Below, piece by piece: positions 54,649-63,440 of a stretch of DNA of 64,000 bases. Origin of the DNA: an uncultured Clostridia bacterium (GTDB lineage Bacteria > Bacillota > Clostridia > Oscillospirales > Acutalibacteraceae); NCBI GenBank assembly GCA_947584595.1, contig CANPWP010000002.1, positions 122,110-186,109 on the forward strand, given 5' to 3'. Each line of letters begins with the position of its first letter. Position 1 is the first letter of the stretch. The notes beneath the pieces are model-generated. The model had not been told where the DNA came from. It saw only the letters and a program-made list of their open reading frames with translations, and ran no database searches. The position numbers and the translations under genes were made by a program.

Positions 54649-56592
54649 TTATTTAATTGCTTTTGTTTCAATTTCTTCAACTGCTTTTTCAATAAATTCT
54701 TCAAGCTTCATTGAACCTAAATCGCCTTGTTTTCTTGCACGGACGGAAACGCAATTGTTTTCAATATCTTTATCGCCTACTAAAATCATATAAGGTACTT
54801 TTTCAAGCTGTGCCTCACGGATTTTATAGCCGATTTTTTCTGAGCGCTCATCTACTTCTACACGCATACCTTTTTCTTCAAGAGCCCTTTTAACTTGATA
54901 AATATAATCAAGGTGACGGTCTGCAATAGGAAGAAGCTTGACCTGTACGGGAGCAAGCCACATTGGAAATGCACCTGCATATTTTTCAATAAGAAGCGCC
55001 AGTGTTCTCTCATAACAGCCGATTGATGTTCTGTGTATGATATAAGGATTCTTCTTTTTGCCGTCTTTATCAACATATTCCATTCCGAATTTTTCCGATA
55101 AAAGCTGGTCAATTTGAAGTGTTATAAGAGTGTCCTCCTTGCCGAATACATTTTTAATCTGAATATCAAGCTTAGGTCCGTAGAATGCCGCCTCTCCGAT
55201 ACCGATTTCATAAGGAATTTCAAGGTGGTCAAGAATTTTCTTCATTGTTCCCTGTGCTTCGTCCCACTGTTCGGGAGTACCGATATATTTTTCTCTGTTT
55301 TCAGGGTCCCACTGAGAAAAACGGTATGAAACATCTTCATACAAGCCTACGGTTTTAAGCATATAAATTGCAAGCTCTAAACAACCTCTGAATTCATCTT
55401 CAAGCTGTTCGGGAGTGCACATTAAGTGACCTTCAGAAATTGTAAACTGGCGAACACGAATAAGACCGTGCATTTCACCGCTTGCCTCGTTTCTGAAAAG
55501 AGTTGAGGTTTCGTTATATCGCAAGGGCAAATCTCTGTATGAACGCTGGCGGTTTAAATATGCTTGATATTGGAATGGACAAGTCATAGGTCTTAGGGCG
55601 AATACTTCATTATCCTTTTCTTCATCTCCTAAAACGAACATTCCGTCTTTATAATGGTCCCAGTGTCCGCTTAGCTTATACAAATCACTTTTAGCCATAA
55701 ACGGCGTTTTTGTTAAGAGCCAGCCTCTTCTCTGCTCCTCATCTTCAACAAAACGCTGTAAAATCTGGACAACTCTTGCACCCTTTGGCAAAAGAATCGG
55801 CAGTCCCTGACCGATTAAATCTGATGTTGTAAAAAGTTCAAGCTCTCTTCCAAGCTTATTATGGTCACGGCTTCTTGCCTCTTCAAGAGCTTTTAAATGC
55901 TCTTCTAGCATTGATGCCTTAGGAAATGCAACACCGTAAACTCTGCAAAGCTGAGCATTTTTAGCGTCACCCCTCCAGTAAGCTCCTGTACAGTTCGTTA
56001 AGGCAATTGCCTTAATTACAGAGACATTCATAAGATGAGGACCTGCACAAAGGTCTGTAAATTCACCTTGTTTATAAAAGCTGATGTTTTCTCCCTTATT
56101 TGAATGTTCTTTTGCAAGCTCTACCTTATAAGGTTCGTTAATGCTTTCAAGCAGTTCAACAGCCTTTTCAGGTTCAAGCTCAAATCTTTCAAGATCTAAG
56201 CCTTCTTTTACTATTTTTTTCATTTCATTTTGGATTTTCTCCAAATCATCTGTTGTAAATGGCTTTTCTACATCAAAATCATAATAAAATCCGTTATCTA
56301 CCGCAGGACCAATTGCACATTTTGCATTAGGATACAAGCGTTTTACAGCCTGTGCCAAAACGTGAGACGCTGTATGCCAGAATGCTTTTTTTCCGTTTAC
56401 ATCGTCAAAAGTTAAAAGTTCAAGTTTGCAGTCCTTTGTAAGCGGAGTTCGTACATCATAAACCTGACCGTCTATTTTACAACAGCACAAGGATTTGTAA
56501 AGTCCCATACCTATTGATTTTGCAACTTCTGCGGCCGTTGTGTTTACTTCAAACTCTTTAACTGCTCCGCCTTTTAATTCTACATTAATCAT
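54649..56592 (-). CDS. thrS: Threonyl-tRNA synthetase
   Basis: 647 aa. TGS domain, editing domain with HTASHVLAQAVKRLYP and the RxxxC-type CAGPHLMN site, class II catalytic motifs (RYNETSTLFRNEASGEMHGLIRVRQF; TSIGCYERTLALLIE) and an anticodon-binding domain. Charges tRNA-Thr and removes mischarged Ser. Preceded by a T-box leader. AGGAG before the ATG at 56592. Confidence 0.97.
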   Translation of the reverse strand: MINVELKGGAVKEFEVNTTAAEVAKSIGMGLYKSLCCCKIDGQVYDVRTPLTKDCKLELLTFDDVNGKKAFWHTASHVLAQAVKRLYPNAKCAIGPAVDNGFYYDFDVEKPFTTDDLEKIQNEMKKIVKEGLDLERFELEPEKAVELLESINEPYKVELAKEHSNKGENISFYKQGEFTDLCAGPHLMNVSVIKAIALTNCTGAYWRGDAKNAQLCRVYGVAFPKASMLEEHLKALEEARSRDHNKLGRELELFTTSDLIGQGLPILLPKGARVVQILQRFVEDEEQRRGWLLTKTPFMAKSDLYKLSGHWDHYKDGMFVLGDEEKDNEVFALRPMTCPFQYQAYLNRQRSYRDLPLRYNETSTLFRNEASGEMHGLIRVRQFTISEGHLMCTPEQLEDEFRGCLELAIYMLKTVGLYEDVSYRFSQWDPENREKYIGTPEQWDEAQGTMKKILDHLEIPYEIGIGEAAFYGPKLDIQIKNVFGKEDTLITLQIDQLLSEKFGMEYVDKDGKKKNPYIIHRTSIGCYERTLALLIEKYAGAFPMWLAPVQVKLLPIADRHLDYIYQVKRALEEKGMRVEVDERSEKIGYKIREAQLEKVPYMILVGDKDIENNCVSVRARKQGDLGSMKLEEFIEKAVEEIETKAIK

Positions 56593-56640
56593 TATTATTT
56601 TCTCCTTTTATATTTATTCTCTTATTTAATATTTTAAAAA

Positions 56641-56930
56641 ATAAAAAGCCCCAATATTCCAAAACGGAATATTGGGGCGACAATTTTATTGACGCTGTTC
56701 CACCCAAATTTAACTTCGGATAAAGTCCTTATACTCTAATCTCTATTTATTAAGGAAAATTTTCGGATTAGAATTATACCTTTAACGGAGTTACCCGCCG
56801 TGCCATTTCCTGCACAGACTCCAAGGCGGTAACCAATACTCTTTAATACAGACCTTTCAGCAAAACGGTCTGCTCTCTGGAAAAAAGTTTATATTGATAT
56901 TGTCCTCGTCACAGCTTTTGTTATTAGAAA
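56641..56930 (-). promoter_or_regulatory. T-box leader controlling thrS
   Basis: The minus-strand leader has Stem I elements (AGAGAGCAGACCG; GCTGAAAGGTCTG), a specifier region GGTTACCGCC containing ACC (threonine) at 56828-56830, the T-box motif GGGTGGAACAGCG at about 56693-56705, and a terminator with stem GCCCCAATATTCC/GGAATATTGGGGC (56648-56678) followed by T residues. Uncharged tRNA-Thr would favour the antiterminator and raise thrS expression. Confidence 0.92.
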
Positions 56931-56965
56931 ATATTATATCACTTATTTTTTAATTGTCAAGAAAT

Positions 56966-58378
56966 TTAATTTAAATTTGCGCAAACCAATTGAATAAAGG
57001 TTGCATCATCTACATCAACTTCCGTATTATAATTTGCATCCGCTTTTTCTACAGCTTCATCTGAAAAAGTGTAAAGATGTGCCAAATACATCTGAATTAA
57101 TGTTGCGTCTTTGACATCTAACGAGCCGCTGTTGTCAACATCACCGTATTCCCCTGAAAAAGAAATATTTGCAACGGAACAGAAATTGTTTAATTGTGAT
57201 GAAGTTGATGCGCTGTGTACAGTGAGTGATGACGGTACGTTTGCAAATACATCACTGCCGACGAATACAACATTTTCAGGCATACGTATTTTTTTAAGAG
57301 AGTTACATCCCCAAAAAGCATTATTTCCTATTTCATTAATATTATCACGAATATAAATTGTTACAAGAGATGTACATCCTGCAAATGCACCGTAATCTAA
57401 TTTTTTAAGCTTACCGCCTATATCTGCTCTATTAAGTGAAATACAGCCCGCAAAAGCACCTTTGCCTATATGTTCAACATTTTTAGGTAAATTGATTTTT
57501 TTAAGTGCGGTACATTTTGCAAAAGCCTCTTCATCTATAAACTGAACCTTATCGGAAACGGAAACACTTGTAAGGTTTTCACAGCCCATAAAAGAACGCA
57601 AGCCTATCATATATGTATTCTTAGAAAAAGAGACTGTTTTAAGATTTTTATTTTCATAAAAGGCATACGGTGAAATTCTCTTTACATTTGATTTAATTGT
57701 AACATTCTCTTCATTGCCTAAATAAGAAAGAAGTATCCCGTCGCCTACTATTAACTGACCGCTGTTATTACTGAGCCACGGCGTATTATAAAATGCATAG
57801 GCTCCGATTTCTCTGACGGTTTTGGGAATTGTAACAGAACTCAAAGAAGTACAGCCGTAAAACGCTCCTTCTCCGACACTGAAAGTATTTTTACTTATAC
57901 TGACCGTGGTTATTTTTGTATTATCATAAAATGCGTAAGGGGCAATTACTGCAATATTATCGGTAATCGTTACATTTTTAGATGTTCCTTTATATTTAAG
58001 AAGTATTCCGTTAAGTATTACAAAATCTCCTGAAACTGAATATATGTACGGGGTTTCAGAAAAAGCAAATGCACCCACTGAGGTAACTGACGCTGTGCCC
58101 TCCAAAGTTGACAGCGACGTACAGTTATAAAACGCCTTGTCTCCTATAAACTTAACTTTATTATTAAGTTTGACTGATTTTATTGATTTGTTATTTTCAA
58201 ATGCATTATTTCCGATATAGTAAACTTCATCGGGAATCGTAATAGAAGAATCATTTCCGTTATATGAAACAAGAACTCCGTCCTCTATAATGAAATCTTC
58301 TTCTGCCGATACTCCATAAAAGGAACTTGCAGATATAAGCAGTATCAATATCAGAACTATACTTATTAATTTTTTCAT
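56966..58378 (-). CDS. Secreted leucine-rich-repeat protein with type I dockerin
   Basis: 470 aa. Signal peptide 1-25 (ISIVLILILLISASSFYGVSA); about 15 BspA-like LRR_5 repeats (GNNAFENNKSIKSVKL, GEGAFYGCTSLSSVTIP); a C-terminal dockerin (about 408-470) with calcium loops DVDNSGSLDVKD and DANYNTEVDVDD. A surface or scaffold-bound adhesion module is inferred. Not an enzyme. Confidence 0.85.
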   Translation of the reverse strand: MKKLISIVLILILLISASSFYGVSAEEDFIIEDGVLVSYNGNDSSITIPDEVYYIGNNAFENNKSIKSVKLNNKVKFIGDKAFYNCTSLSTLEGTASVTSVGAFAFSETPYIYSVSGDFVILNGILLKYKGTSKNVTITDNIAVIAPYAFYDNTKITTVSISKNTFSVGEGAFYGCTSLSSVTIPKTVREIGAYAFYNTPWLSNNSGQLIVGDGILLSYLGNEENVTIKSNVKRISPYAFYENKNLKTVSFSKNTYMIGLRSFMGCENLTSVSVSDKVQFIDEEAFAKCTALKKINLPKNVEHIGKGAFAGCISLNRADIGGKLKKLDYGAFAGCTSLVTIYIRDNINEIGNNAFWGCNSLKKIRMPENVVFVGSDVFANVPSSLTVHSASTSSQLNNFCSVANISFSGEYGDVDNSGSLDVKDATLIQMYLAHLYTFSDEAVEKADANYNTEVDVDDATFIQLVCANLN

Positions 58379-58404
58379 AAATTCACCTTGCCGTAAGGCT
58401 GTTT

Positions 58405-58474
58405 ATACTAATAACTGATTAAAAGGCGAAAAAATTTTAAAAAAGATTTTAACTTCTCAATTAGTAATTAGTAT
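58405..58474. repeat. 70-bp palindromic element between the LRR and membrane-protein genes
   Basis: Ends ATACTAAT and ATTAGTAT with further inward matches (ACT..ATT..AAG) over about 22 bp per arm. It abuts the stop codon of the membrane-protein gene. Same end type as 27102-27255 and 35070-35128. Confidence 0.55.
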
Positions 58475-59679
58475 TAATCGTTCCTATTTTGTTTTGACTG
58501 AATTTCAAGAATTAATTTATCTATTTGATCCATTCTTGTATTAAGCTCGTCAGAACTGTTTTTTCTTTCATTTTCCTTTGGAGCTATAACAAAATCTAAA
58601 TCAGAAATACTTTTTCTTTCTTTTTCAGATGATTTTACAGCTTTTTTAGGCATGTTATTAATTTCTTTATATTTATTTTCTTCAGCATTTTCAGTAACTG
58701 AGGGTAAACTTTCCTCTTTATCTAAATCTGATAAATAATATTCCTCTCTTTTTTCTTCCCCTAAACCAATTGACTCTTGGTCATCGTTTTCATTTTTGCT
58801 GAATAACAGGTCAACTTCTTCTCTTACCGTTGAGTGTTCATATTTTTCAGTTTCATCTTCTCTGTCAACTATATCTACTGATTCTTTTGTATTTGCTTTG
58901 AATGTCAATTCTATTATTTCACATAATGCATATGCACCGATTGCAAATATTGCAACCGTATTTGCAACATCACTTATTTCCAGAGATTCAATGTTAATGT
59001 AAGTTGCCACCTGATATGTTGTATATGCAAATGTTACAGCTACTGTGGGCATTCCGTAAATAAAGCATCTTTTTACGGGATTTTTGCCTTCCATATTTCC
59101 AAGTATCATAGAATTTGTAAAAAGGTACAAGGCAATAAGTGCAAAGCAAATTAAATCAAGCATATCTTTTGATAATACGGATATTGTTGTATATGAAAGG
59201 AAAATCACAATAAGCTCAAATGCTGCCCATAATGCAGGAAACAGCATTAAAACACCAAGTGAAGCAGAATAATTTTTGCCGCTTAAATGACATGACGCCA
59301 TAAACAAAATAGCTATACCTGCAATTATACCGATAATTGCTGTAACAAAATCAATTACTGAAATATTTCCTGATGATAATATATCCATAATAGACATAAC
59401 GCTTTTGAACATTACCGCTACTGCTGCCACAAATGCAAAGAATGAAGCACCAATATTTTTGTTTAATAAATATAACGGTGATGTTTTTCTGTCAAACAAA
59501 CTTATTAATAAGCATAATATAAGAAGTATCGGAGCTAATGCAATTACTGTATATCGAATATCTATTATACTAAGACCCATAAAAGTTTCATCTGCCGAAA
59601 GGGTCGTTTCCATATATTTTAAAAATATCATTATTAATGTAACAGGTATAAACGGTATCCAACATAATTTAGTTCTCAT
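58474..59679 (-). CDS. Polytopic membrane protein with acidic cytoplasmic tail, unknown
   Basis: 401 aa. About eight helices in residues 1-260 (FIPVTLIMIFLKYMETTLS; FFAFVAAVAVMFKSVMSIM; AIFAIGAYALCEIIELTF), then about 140 residues rich in E, D and K. No family motif recognised. ATG at 59679 after GGAG. It lies beside the dockerin LRR protein and a SpoIID-like gene. Function unknown. Confidence 0.7.
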   Translation of the reverse strand: MRTKLCWIPFIPVTLIMIFLKYMETTLSADETFMGLSIIDIRYTVIALAPILLILCLLISLFDRKTSPLYLLNKNIGASFFAFVAAVAVMFKSVMSIMDILSSGNISVIDFVTAIIGIIAGIAILFMASCHLSGKNYSASLGVLMLFPALWAAFELIVIFLSYTTISVLSKDMLDLICFALIALYLFTNSMILGNMEGKNPVKRCFIYGMPTVAVTFAYTTYQVATYINIESLEISDVANTVAIFAIGAYALCEIIELTFKANTKESVDIVDREDETEKYEHSTVREEVDLLFSKNENDDQESIGLGEEKREEYYLSDLDKEESLPSVTENAEENKYKEINNMPKKAVKSSEKERKSISDLDFVIAPKENERKNSSDELNTRMDQIDKLILEIQSKQNRND

Positions 59680-59703
59680 ATAATTACTCCATTTCTCATT
59701 CTT

Positions 59704-59738
59704 ATACTAAAAATCAATTAAAAATCGGCATTTAGTAT
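59704..59738. repeat. Short TACTAA/TTAGTA inverted repeat
   Basis: ATACTAAA/TTTAGTAT with a short interior, in the 491-nt intergenic region 59680-60170, just upstream of the membrane-protein start. Confidence 0.45.
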
Positions 59739-59990
59739 TAAAATTTATTTTTAGACATACTCATAATATTTTAATGTTTAATCATATATATTCTATGACA
59801 AATAAAAGCCTATGTCAAGAAATTTAACCTGACTATTTTTAAGGAATTTTTACAAAAAGGCACATATACTAAACACAAATTAAAAAACTGATATTTTTTA
59901 GTTAGATTTTGCAAGATACTTTGTTACAAGTTCTCAAAAGGTTCAGTCTATCTGCAATATATCACTCACTTTACACAAAATCTGAACTAA

Positions 59991-60148
59991 TACTAAGCAC
60001 CGTCTGAATTATGGAATAGATTATAAAGTAAAATTTGTAAAGAACTAGAACGACAACAATACTATGTACAAACTTTACCGATAAAATATTCTTTATTTAA
60101 ATGGTGTCACGTATAATATTTTATCTCATTTTCAATCAGTGTTTAGTA
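59991..60148. repeat. 158-bp element with TACTAA ends
   Basis: TACTAAGCAC and GTGTTTAGTA are inverted with one mismatch, and the arms share further blocks (TGAA..ATG). AAATTTGTAAAG and ACAAACTTT lie inside as an inner inverted pair. Its size matches the 154-bp element at 27102. It fills much of the gap 59680-60170, which otherwise shows no ORF. Confidence 0.45.
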
Positions 60149-60170
60149 ATATAACGCAAGGAGAAAACAG

Positions 60171-60809
60171 ATGAAGATTAAAATATTTTTTTTAATTCTT
60201 ATATTTTTAATTATGGGAATTATACCTGTAATAAGTATGCATAATGATTCCGTTAAGATTTTTGAAAAAGAAAAAAGTACTGAAAACAGCGATGTGAATT
60301 ATGAAAATAACAAAACTCAGAAAAGTGAAAACAGTGTATTGGAAGGCCTTTTATATGCAAGGTACAGTGAGGATTTAAATGTTGAAGCTTTAAAAGCATT
60401 TGCAGTTTTATTTAATAACAACTTAAGCAAGGAAGAAAAATCTTTTAACTTAAAAGATAAAAACATTTATATTTCTGATTTAGAATTAAAAGAGAAATTC
60501 CCGAATAATTATTCTGACATTATAGAAAATATTAAAAAAATTATAAATGAAACAAACAATATTTACATATATAATGATAATAATACAGCTTATATACCCT
60601 ATTCTGAATGTTCATCAGGAGTTACATATACCGATAAAAAATATGAAAACTTGATTTCCGTTGCTTCTCCGTGGGATAAAATAAGTGAAAAATACAATAA
60701 TGACATTAAATGTGTGGGAGTAAGCTTGGCAGGAATCGAATTTCTTTGCAAATATTACGACTACAAAACTGCATTAATGTGGTATCTTCCCAAATACGTT
60801 ATTAAGTAA
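60171..60809 (+). CDS. Degenerate SpoIID/LytB-like secreted protein
   Basis: 212 aa. Signal peptide or membrane helix at residues 4-22. The rest aligns by eye with SpoIID: GLLYARYSEDLNVEALKAFAV to the GVVAAEMP...LEALKAQAV core, SSGVTYTDKKYENLISVASPWD to the SGG...YL.SV.SPWD segment, and VGVSLAGIEFLCKYYDYKTAL to GxSQYGA...GKSY. The catalytic glutamate position is R64 here, so lytic transglycosylase activity is probably lost. AAGGAG precedes the ATG. Confidence 0.7.
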   Translation: MKIKIFFLILIFLIMGIIPVISMHNDSVKIFEKEKSTENSDVNYENNKTQKSENSVLEGLLYARYSEDLNVEALKAFAVLFNNNLSKEEKSFNLKDKNIYISDLELKEKFPNNYSDIIENIKKIINETNNIYIYNDNNTAYIPYSECSSGVTYTDKKYENLISVASPWDKISEKYNNDIKCVGVSLAGIEFLCKYYDYKTALMWYLPKYVIK

Positions 60810-60825
60810 CAAAGTACACTTATCC

Positions 60826-60890
60826 GAACAACAGCACCATATTTAATGCACACTTACGCCCGACTGTTACCGAGCAGTTTCCTATAATGT
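60826..60890 (+). repeat. CGACTGTT repeat, copy 2
   Basis: Its 27-nt core at 60861-60887 matches copy 1 at 37387-37413 in 26 of 27 bases. It also sits immediately 5' of a hairpin terminator after a plus-strand gene. Confidence 0.7.
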
Positions 60891-60926
60891 AAAAAATCGA
60901 CAGGACTGTTGCCCTGCCGATTTTTT
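60891..60926. terminator. Bidirectional terminator between SpoIID-like gene and SASP gene
   Basis: Long stem AAAAAATCG-CAGG/CCTG-CGATTTTTT, flanked by A- and T-runs on both sides. It can end transcripts of both converging genes. Confidence 0.8.
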
Positions 60927-60971
60927 AATATTTTTCAATATTAGAATGATAACTTAATAATCAGGAAATAA

Positions 60972-61163
60972 TTATTTTAAGCTGTTTTCGTAAGATTCAA
61001 TCATTTTCTTGACCATCTGGCCACCGATTGATCCAGCCTGACGAGATGTTAAATCGCCATTGTAACCATTCTTAAGGTTTACGCCTACTTCGCTTGCAGC
61101 TTCCATCTTGAAACGCTCAAGTGCTTCTTTAGCTTCAGGCACTACAATATTGCTTTTTGACAT
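60972..61163 (-). CDS. Small acid-soluble spore protein, alpha/beta type
   Basis: 63 aa. Canonical pattern: VVPEAKEALERFKMEAASEVGV, the GPR-cleavage region around LERFKMEAASE, and GDLTSRQAGSIGGQMVKKMI. SASPs coat spore DNA and protect it from UV and heat. Expected to be made under SigG in the forespore. Confidence 0.95.
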   Translation of the reverse strand: MSKSNIVVPEAKEALERFKMEAASEVGVNLKNGYNGDLTSRQAGSIGGQMVKKMIESYENSLK

Positions 61164-61439
61164 TTTCGTTTTTCTCCTTTTAATTTTTTCTACTGATTTT
61201 TAATTCTATATTTAAGCGGCTCTTTGTTTTTGCCGCAATAGTATTTTGTGTGTTTATATTTAAAATATCAAATGTAAATTTTTCTTCTTTATCAGGAATT
61301 TTATGCAAAGTTTTTTATAAAAGGTTTATTACTTTAATTATAATTTTTTATATTTTAATTGAAATTAAACATTATAATATTAAATATTTATAAAACTTAA
61401 AACTTTTTGTTTTACTATATTTACCAGAAGTATAACTGC

Positions 61440-61469
61440 TGAATATTCTTGTAAGCGTTACAAATAATA
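61440..61469 (+). promoter_or_regulatory. Possible SigG-type promoter of spoVT
   Basis: TGAATA at 61440-61445 matches the SigG -35; AATAATA at 61463-61469, after a 17-nt spacer, matches the CATNNTA-type -10 except for the first base. It lies 42 nt before the spoVT ATG. spoVT is SigG-dependent in Bacillus. Confidence 0.45.
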
Positions 61470-61510
61470 ACAAGGCAAACATTTCAAAATCAAAAGGAGT
61501 TTATATATTT

Positions 61511-62053
61511 ATGAAAGCAACAGGAATTGTCAGAAGAATTGACGACTTGGGTAGAGTAGTTATCCCAAAAGAAATCAGGCGTACTTTGCGTATTCGCGAG
61601 GGCGACCCATTGGAAATATACACGGCAACGGACGGTGAAGTAATATTCAAAAAATATTCTCCAGTTGGTGAATTATCCGCTTTTTCTGCTCAATATGCAG
61701 ATGTTCTTGCGAGAATAAGCAATATGCCGACTATTATATGCGATAAAGACCACGTAGTTGCAGCGGCTGGTGTTTCAAAAAGAGAATATCTGGAAAGAAG
61801 AATCAGCCCCGTACTTGAAAACTATATGGAAAACAGAAAAAGCTTTGCGGCAACAAGCTCTACAGCTAATGATATTCAGCCGATAGAGGGTCTTGACTGC
61901 TTTGCCTCTGTTATCTTCCCCATTATTGCTTCAGGCGATATAACAGGTGCAGTAATAATGCTGAAAAGCGAAGCAGTTAAAATTCCAACAGAAACCGAAA
62001 TAAAGCTTGCACAGTCTGCGGCGGCTTTTCTCGGAAAACAAATGGAAGAATAA
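61511..62053 (+). CDS. spoVT: Stage V sporulation protein T
   Basis: 180 aa. The N-terminal AbrB-type swapped-hairpin DNA-binding domain (MKATGIVRRIDDLGRVVIPKEIRRT...) is followed by a GAF-like domain. SpoVT tunes SigG-dependent genes late in the forespore. It is divergent from the SASP gene, a likely target. AAAGGAG before the ATG. Confidence 0.95.
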   Translation: MKATGIVRRIDDLGRVVIPKEIRRTLRIREGDPLEIYTATDGEVIFKKYSPVGELSAFSAQYADVLARISNMPTIICDKDHVVAAAGVSKREYLERRISPVLENYMENRKSFAATSSTANDIQPIEGLDCFASVIFPIIASGDITGAVIMLKSEAVKIPTETEIKLAQSAAAFLGKQMEE

Positions 62054-62057
62054 ATTT

Positions 62058-62090
62058 AAGGGAGGTGCAGAATTAAACTACATCTCCCTT
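62058..62090 (+). terminator. Terminator after spoVT
   Basis: Stem AAGGGAG-TG-AG / CT-CA-CTCCCTT with a short interior and TTG following. Confidence 0.65.
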
Positions 62091-62124
62091 TGTTACATAA
62101 TGATTTGAATTTGAATTTTTTACA

Positions 62125-62159
62125 GCAAAAAAATTAAGGATGCATTTTCGTGCATCCTT
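62125..62159 (-). terminator. Terminator after the tRNA pair
   Basis: Stem AAGGATGCA/TGCATCCTT (62136-62159) with a 6-nt loop and, on the minus strand, a T-rich tail, immediately 3' of tRNA-Met. Confidence 0.8.
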
Positions 62160-62165
62160 TTGCTT

Positions 62166-62242
62166 TGGTGGGCCATCAGGGACTCGAACCCCGGACCGAC
62201 CGGTTATGAGCCGGTTGCTCTAACCAACTGAGCTAATGGCCC
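62166..62242 (-). tRNA. tRNA-Met (anticodon CAT)
   Basis: 77 nt on the minus strand, folding as a cloverleaf with a 7-bp acceptor, anticodon loop CTCATAA between ACCGG and CCGGT, T-arm GGTTCGAGTCC and an encoded CCA end. The sequence pattern is that of elongator tRNA-Met; initiator and Ile-CAT types are less likely but not excluded. Confidence 0.92.
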
Positions 62243-62262
62243 TAATCTTGCTTTGCATTACC

Positions 62263-62339
62263 TGGTCCGAGTGACTGGAGTCGAACCAGCGGCCTCTTGA
62301 ACCCCATTCAAGCGCGCTACCAAACTGCGCCACACCCGG
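62263..62339 (-). tRNA. tRNA-Pro (anticodon GGG)
   Basis: 77 nt on the minus strand. Acceptor CCGGGTG pairs with CACTCGG, anticodon loop ATGGGGT between CTTGA and TCAAG, T-loop GGTTCGACTCC, encoded CCA. 20 nt upstream of tRNA-Met, so both likely come from one precursor. Confidence 0.92.
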
Positions 62340-62409
62340 AAATTAAGGCAAGATTTTTACCGTGCCTGAGTATTATAACATATCTTTATAAAATAATCAA
62401 GTAAAATTT

Positions 62410-63270
62410 TTATTTATTTAAAAAAACATCTAAAGATTTTTTTGAATTCTCAAAATCTTTGATTCCCAAGTCATAAATTCTTTTTATTTCTTCTGCATTA
62501 TTTTCTGTTCTATTGATTCCTAACGACCTTTTCGGGGCTATAACAAAAACTTTCGCCTCTTTTTCAAGCTCTATAATTCTTTCAAGGCATTTATTATAAT
62601 TTTCAGGTCTTGAATAAAGTGCCTTACAAAATTCAGGATATTTTTTGAATACTCTTGCAGAAAGTTTAAGGGATTTATCAAACTGTTTTCTGTAGTCTCT
62701 CGGTTGAGTAAGAATTACAATACATTTATCACAACCGCTGTCAAGTGCATGCTGTACAGGAATACTGTCACAAATTCCGCCGTCCATATATTTAATTCCG
62801 TTAATTTCTATTGGCTGAAACATTATCGGCAACGAACAGGACGCTCTTAATACCATAAATCTTCTGTCATTTCTCGATACATCAAGATATTCCGGTTTTC
62901 CTGTTTCTATATTTGTAACTGCCGCAACCACTTCTCCTTTAAAATTCGAAAAGGTATCATAATCGAAAGGCAACAACTTATTTGGAATCTCATTAAACAC
63001 AAATTCAAGATTATAGTAGCTCCTGTTTTTTCTATCTAAAAGGTGATGAAATCCCTGATATTTTCTTGTTGGCAGGTATTTTGTTCCGATAACATAATTT
63101 CTTCCTATCTGTTTTGAAACATAGGATACTCCGTTTGCGATACCTGCCGATGTTCCGATTATATAATCAGCATAAATATTTTCTTTAAGAAGGCTGTCCA
63201 TAACTCCGCAGGAATAGAATGTTCGGCTTGCTCCGCCTTCAAGAACAAGTCCCAGCTTTTTAATACTCAT
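62410..63270 (-). CDS. Patatin-like phospholipase
   Basis: 286 aa. Oxyanion motif LVLEGGASRTFYSCGVMD, nucleophile elbow GTSAG and catalytic Asp in YMDGGICDSIP. Cytoplasmic lipid hydrolase (YjjU/RssA-type); substrate unknown. A terminator-like hairpin lies upstream at 63391. Confidence 0.85.
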   Translation of the reverse strand: MSIKKLGLVLEGGASRTFYSCGVMDSLLKENIYADYIIGTSAGIANGVSYVSKQIGRNYVIGTKYLPTRKYQGFHHLLDRKNRSYYNLEFVFNEIPNKLLPFDYDTFSNFKGEVVAAVTNIETGKPEYLDVSRNDRRFMVLRASCSLPIMFQPIEINGIKYMDGGICDSIPVQHALDSGCDKCIVILTQPRDYRKQFDKSLKLSARVFKKYPEFCKALYSRPENYNKCLERIIELEKEAKVFVIAPKRSLGINRTENNAEEIKRIYDLGIKDFENSKKSLDVFLNK

Positions 63271-63390
63271 ATATAGTTGTACCTTCTTTTATCGGTTTAA
63301 CAGCAATAGTGATAATTATAAATAAAACCTTTACTGTAATTACAAAAATCATTTTATTTATTGTATAATAAAATTCTGAATTTTGCAATA

Positions 63391-63440
63391 AAAAACCGAC
63401 CTCCAATTGTTAGTTTTTGGTCTAACTTTTGGGGGTCGGG
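63391..63440 (-). terminator. Isolated strong hairpin, minus-strand terminator shape
   Basis: Stem CCGACCTCCAA/TTGGGGGTCGG (63396-63439, one wobble pair) plus inner GTTAG/CTAAC, followed on the minus strand by TTTTTT. No gene lies to its right in the window that it would end, so it may terminate a transcript entering from beyond 63440, possibly a small RNA. Confidence 0.6.
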
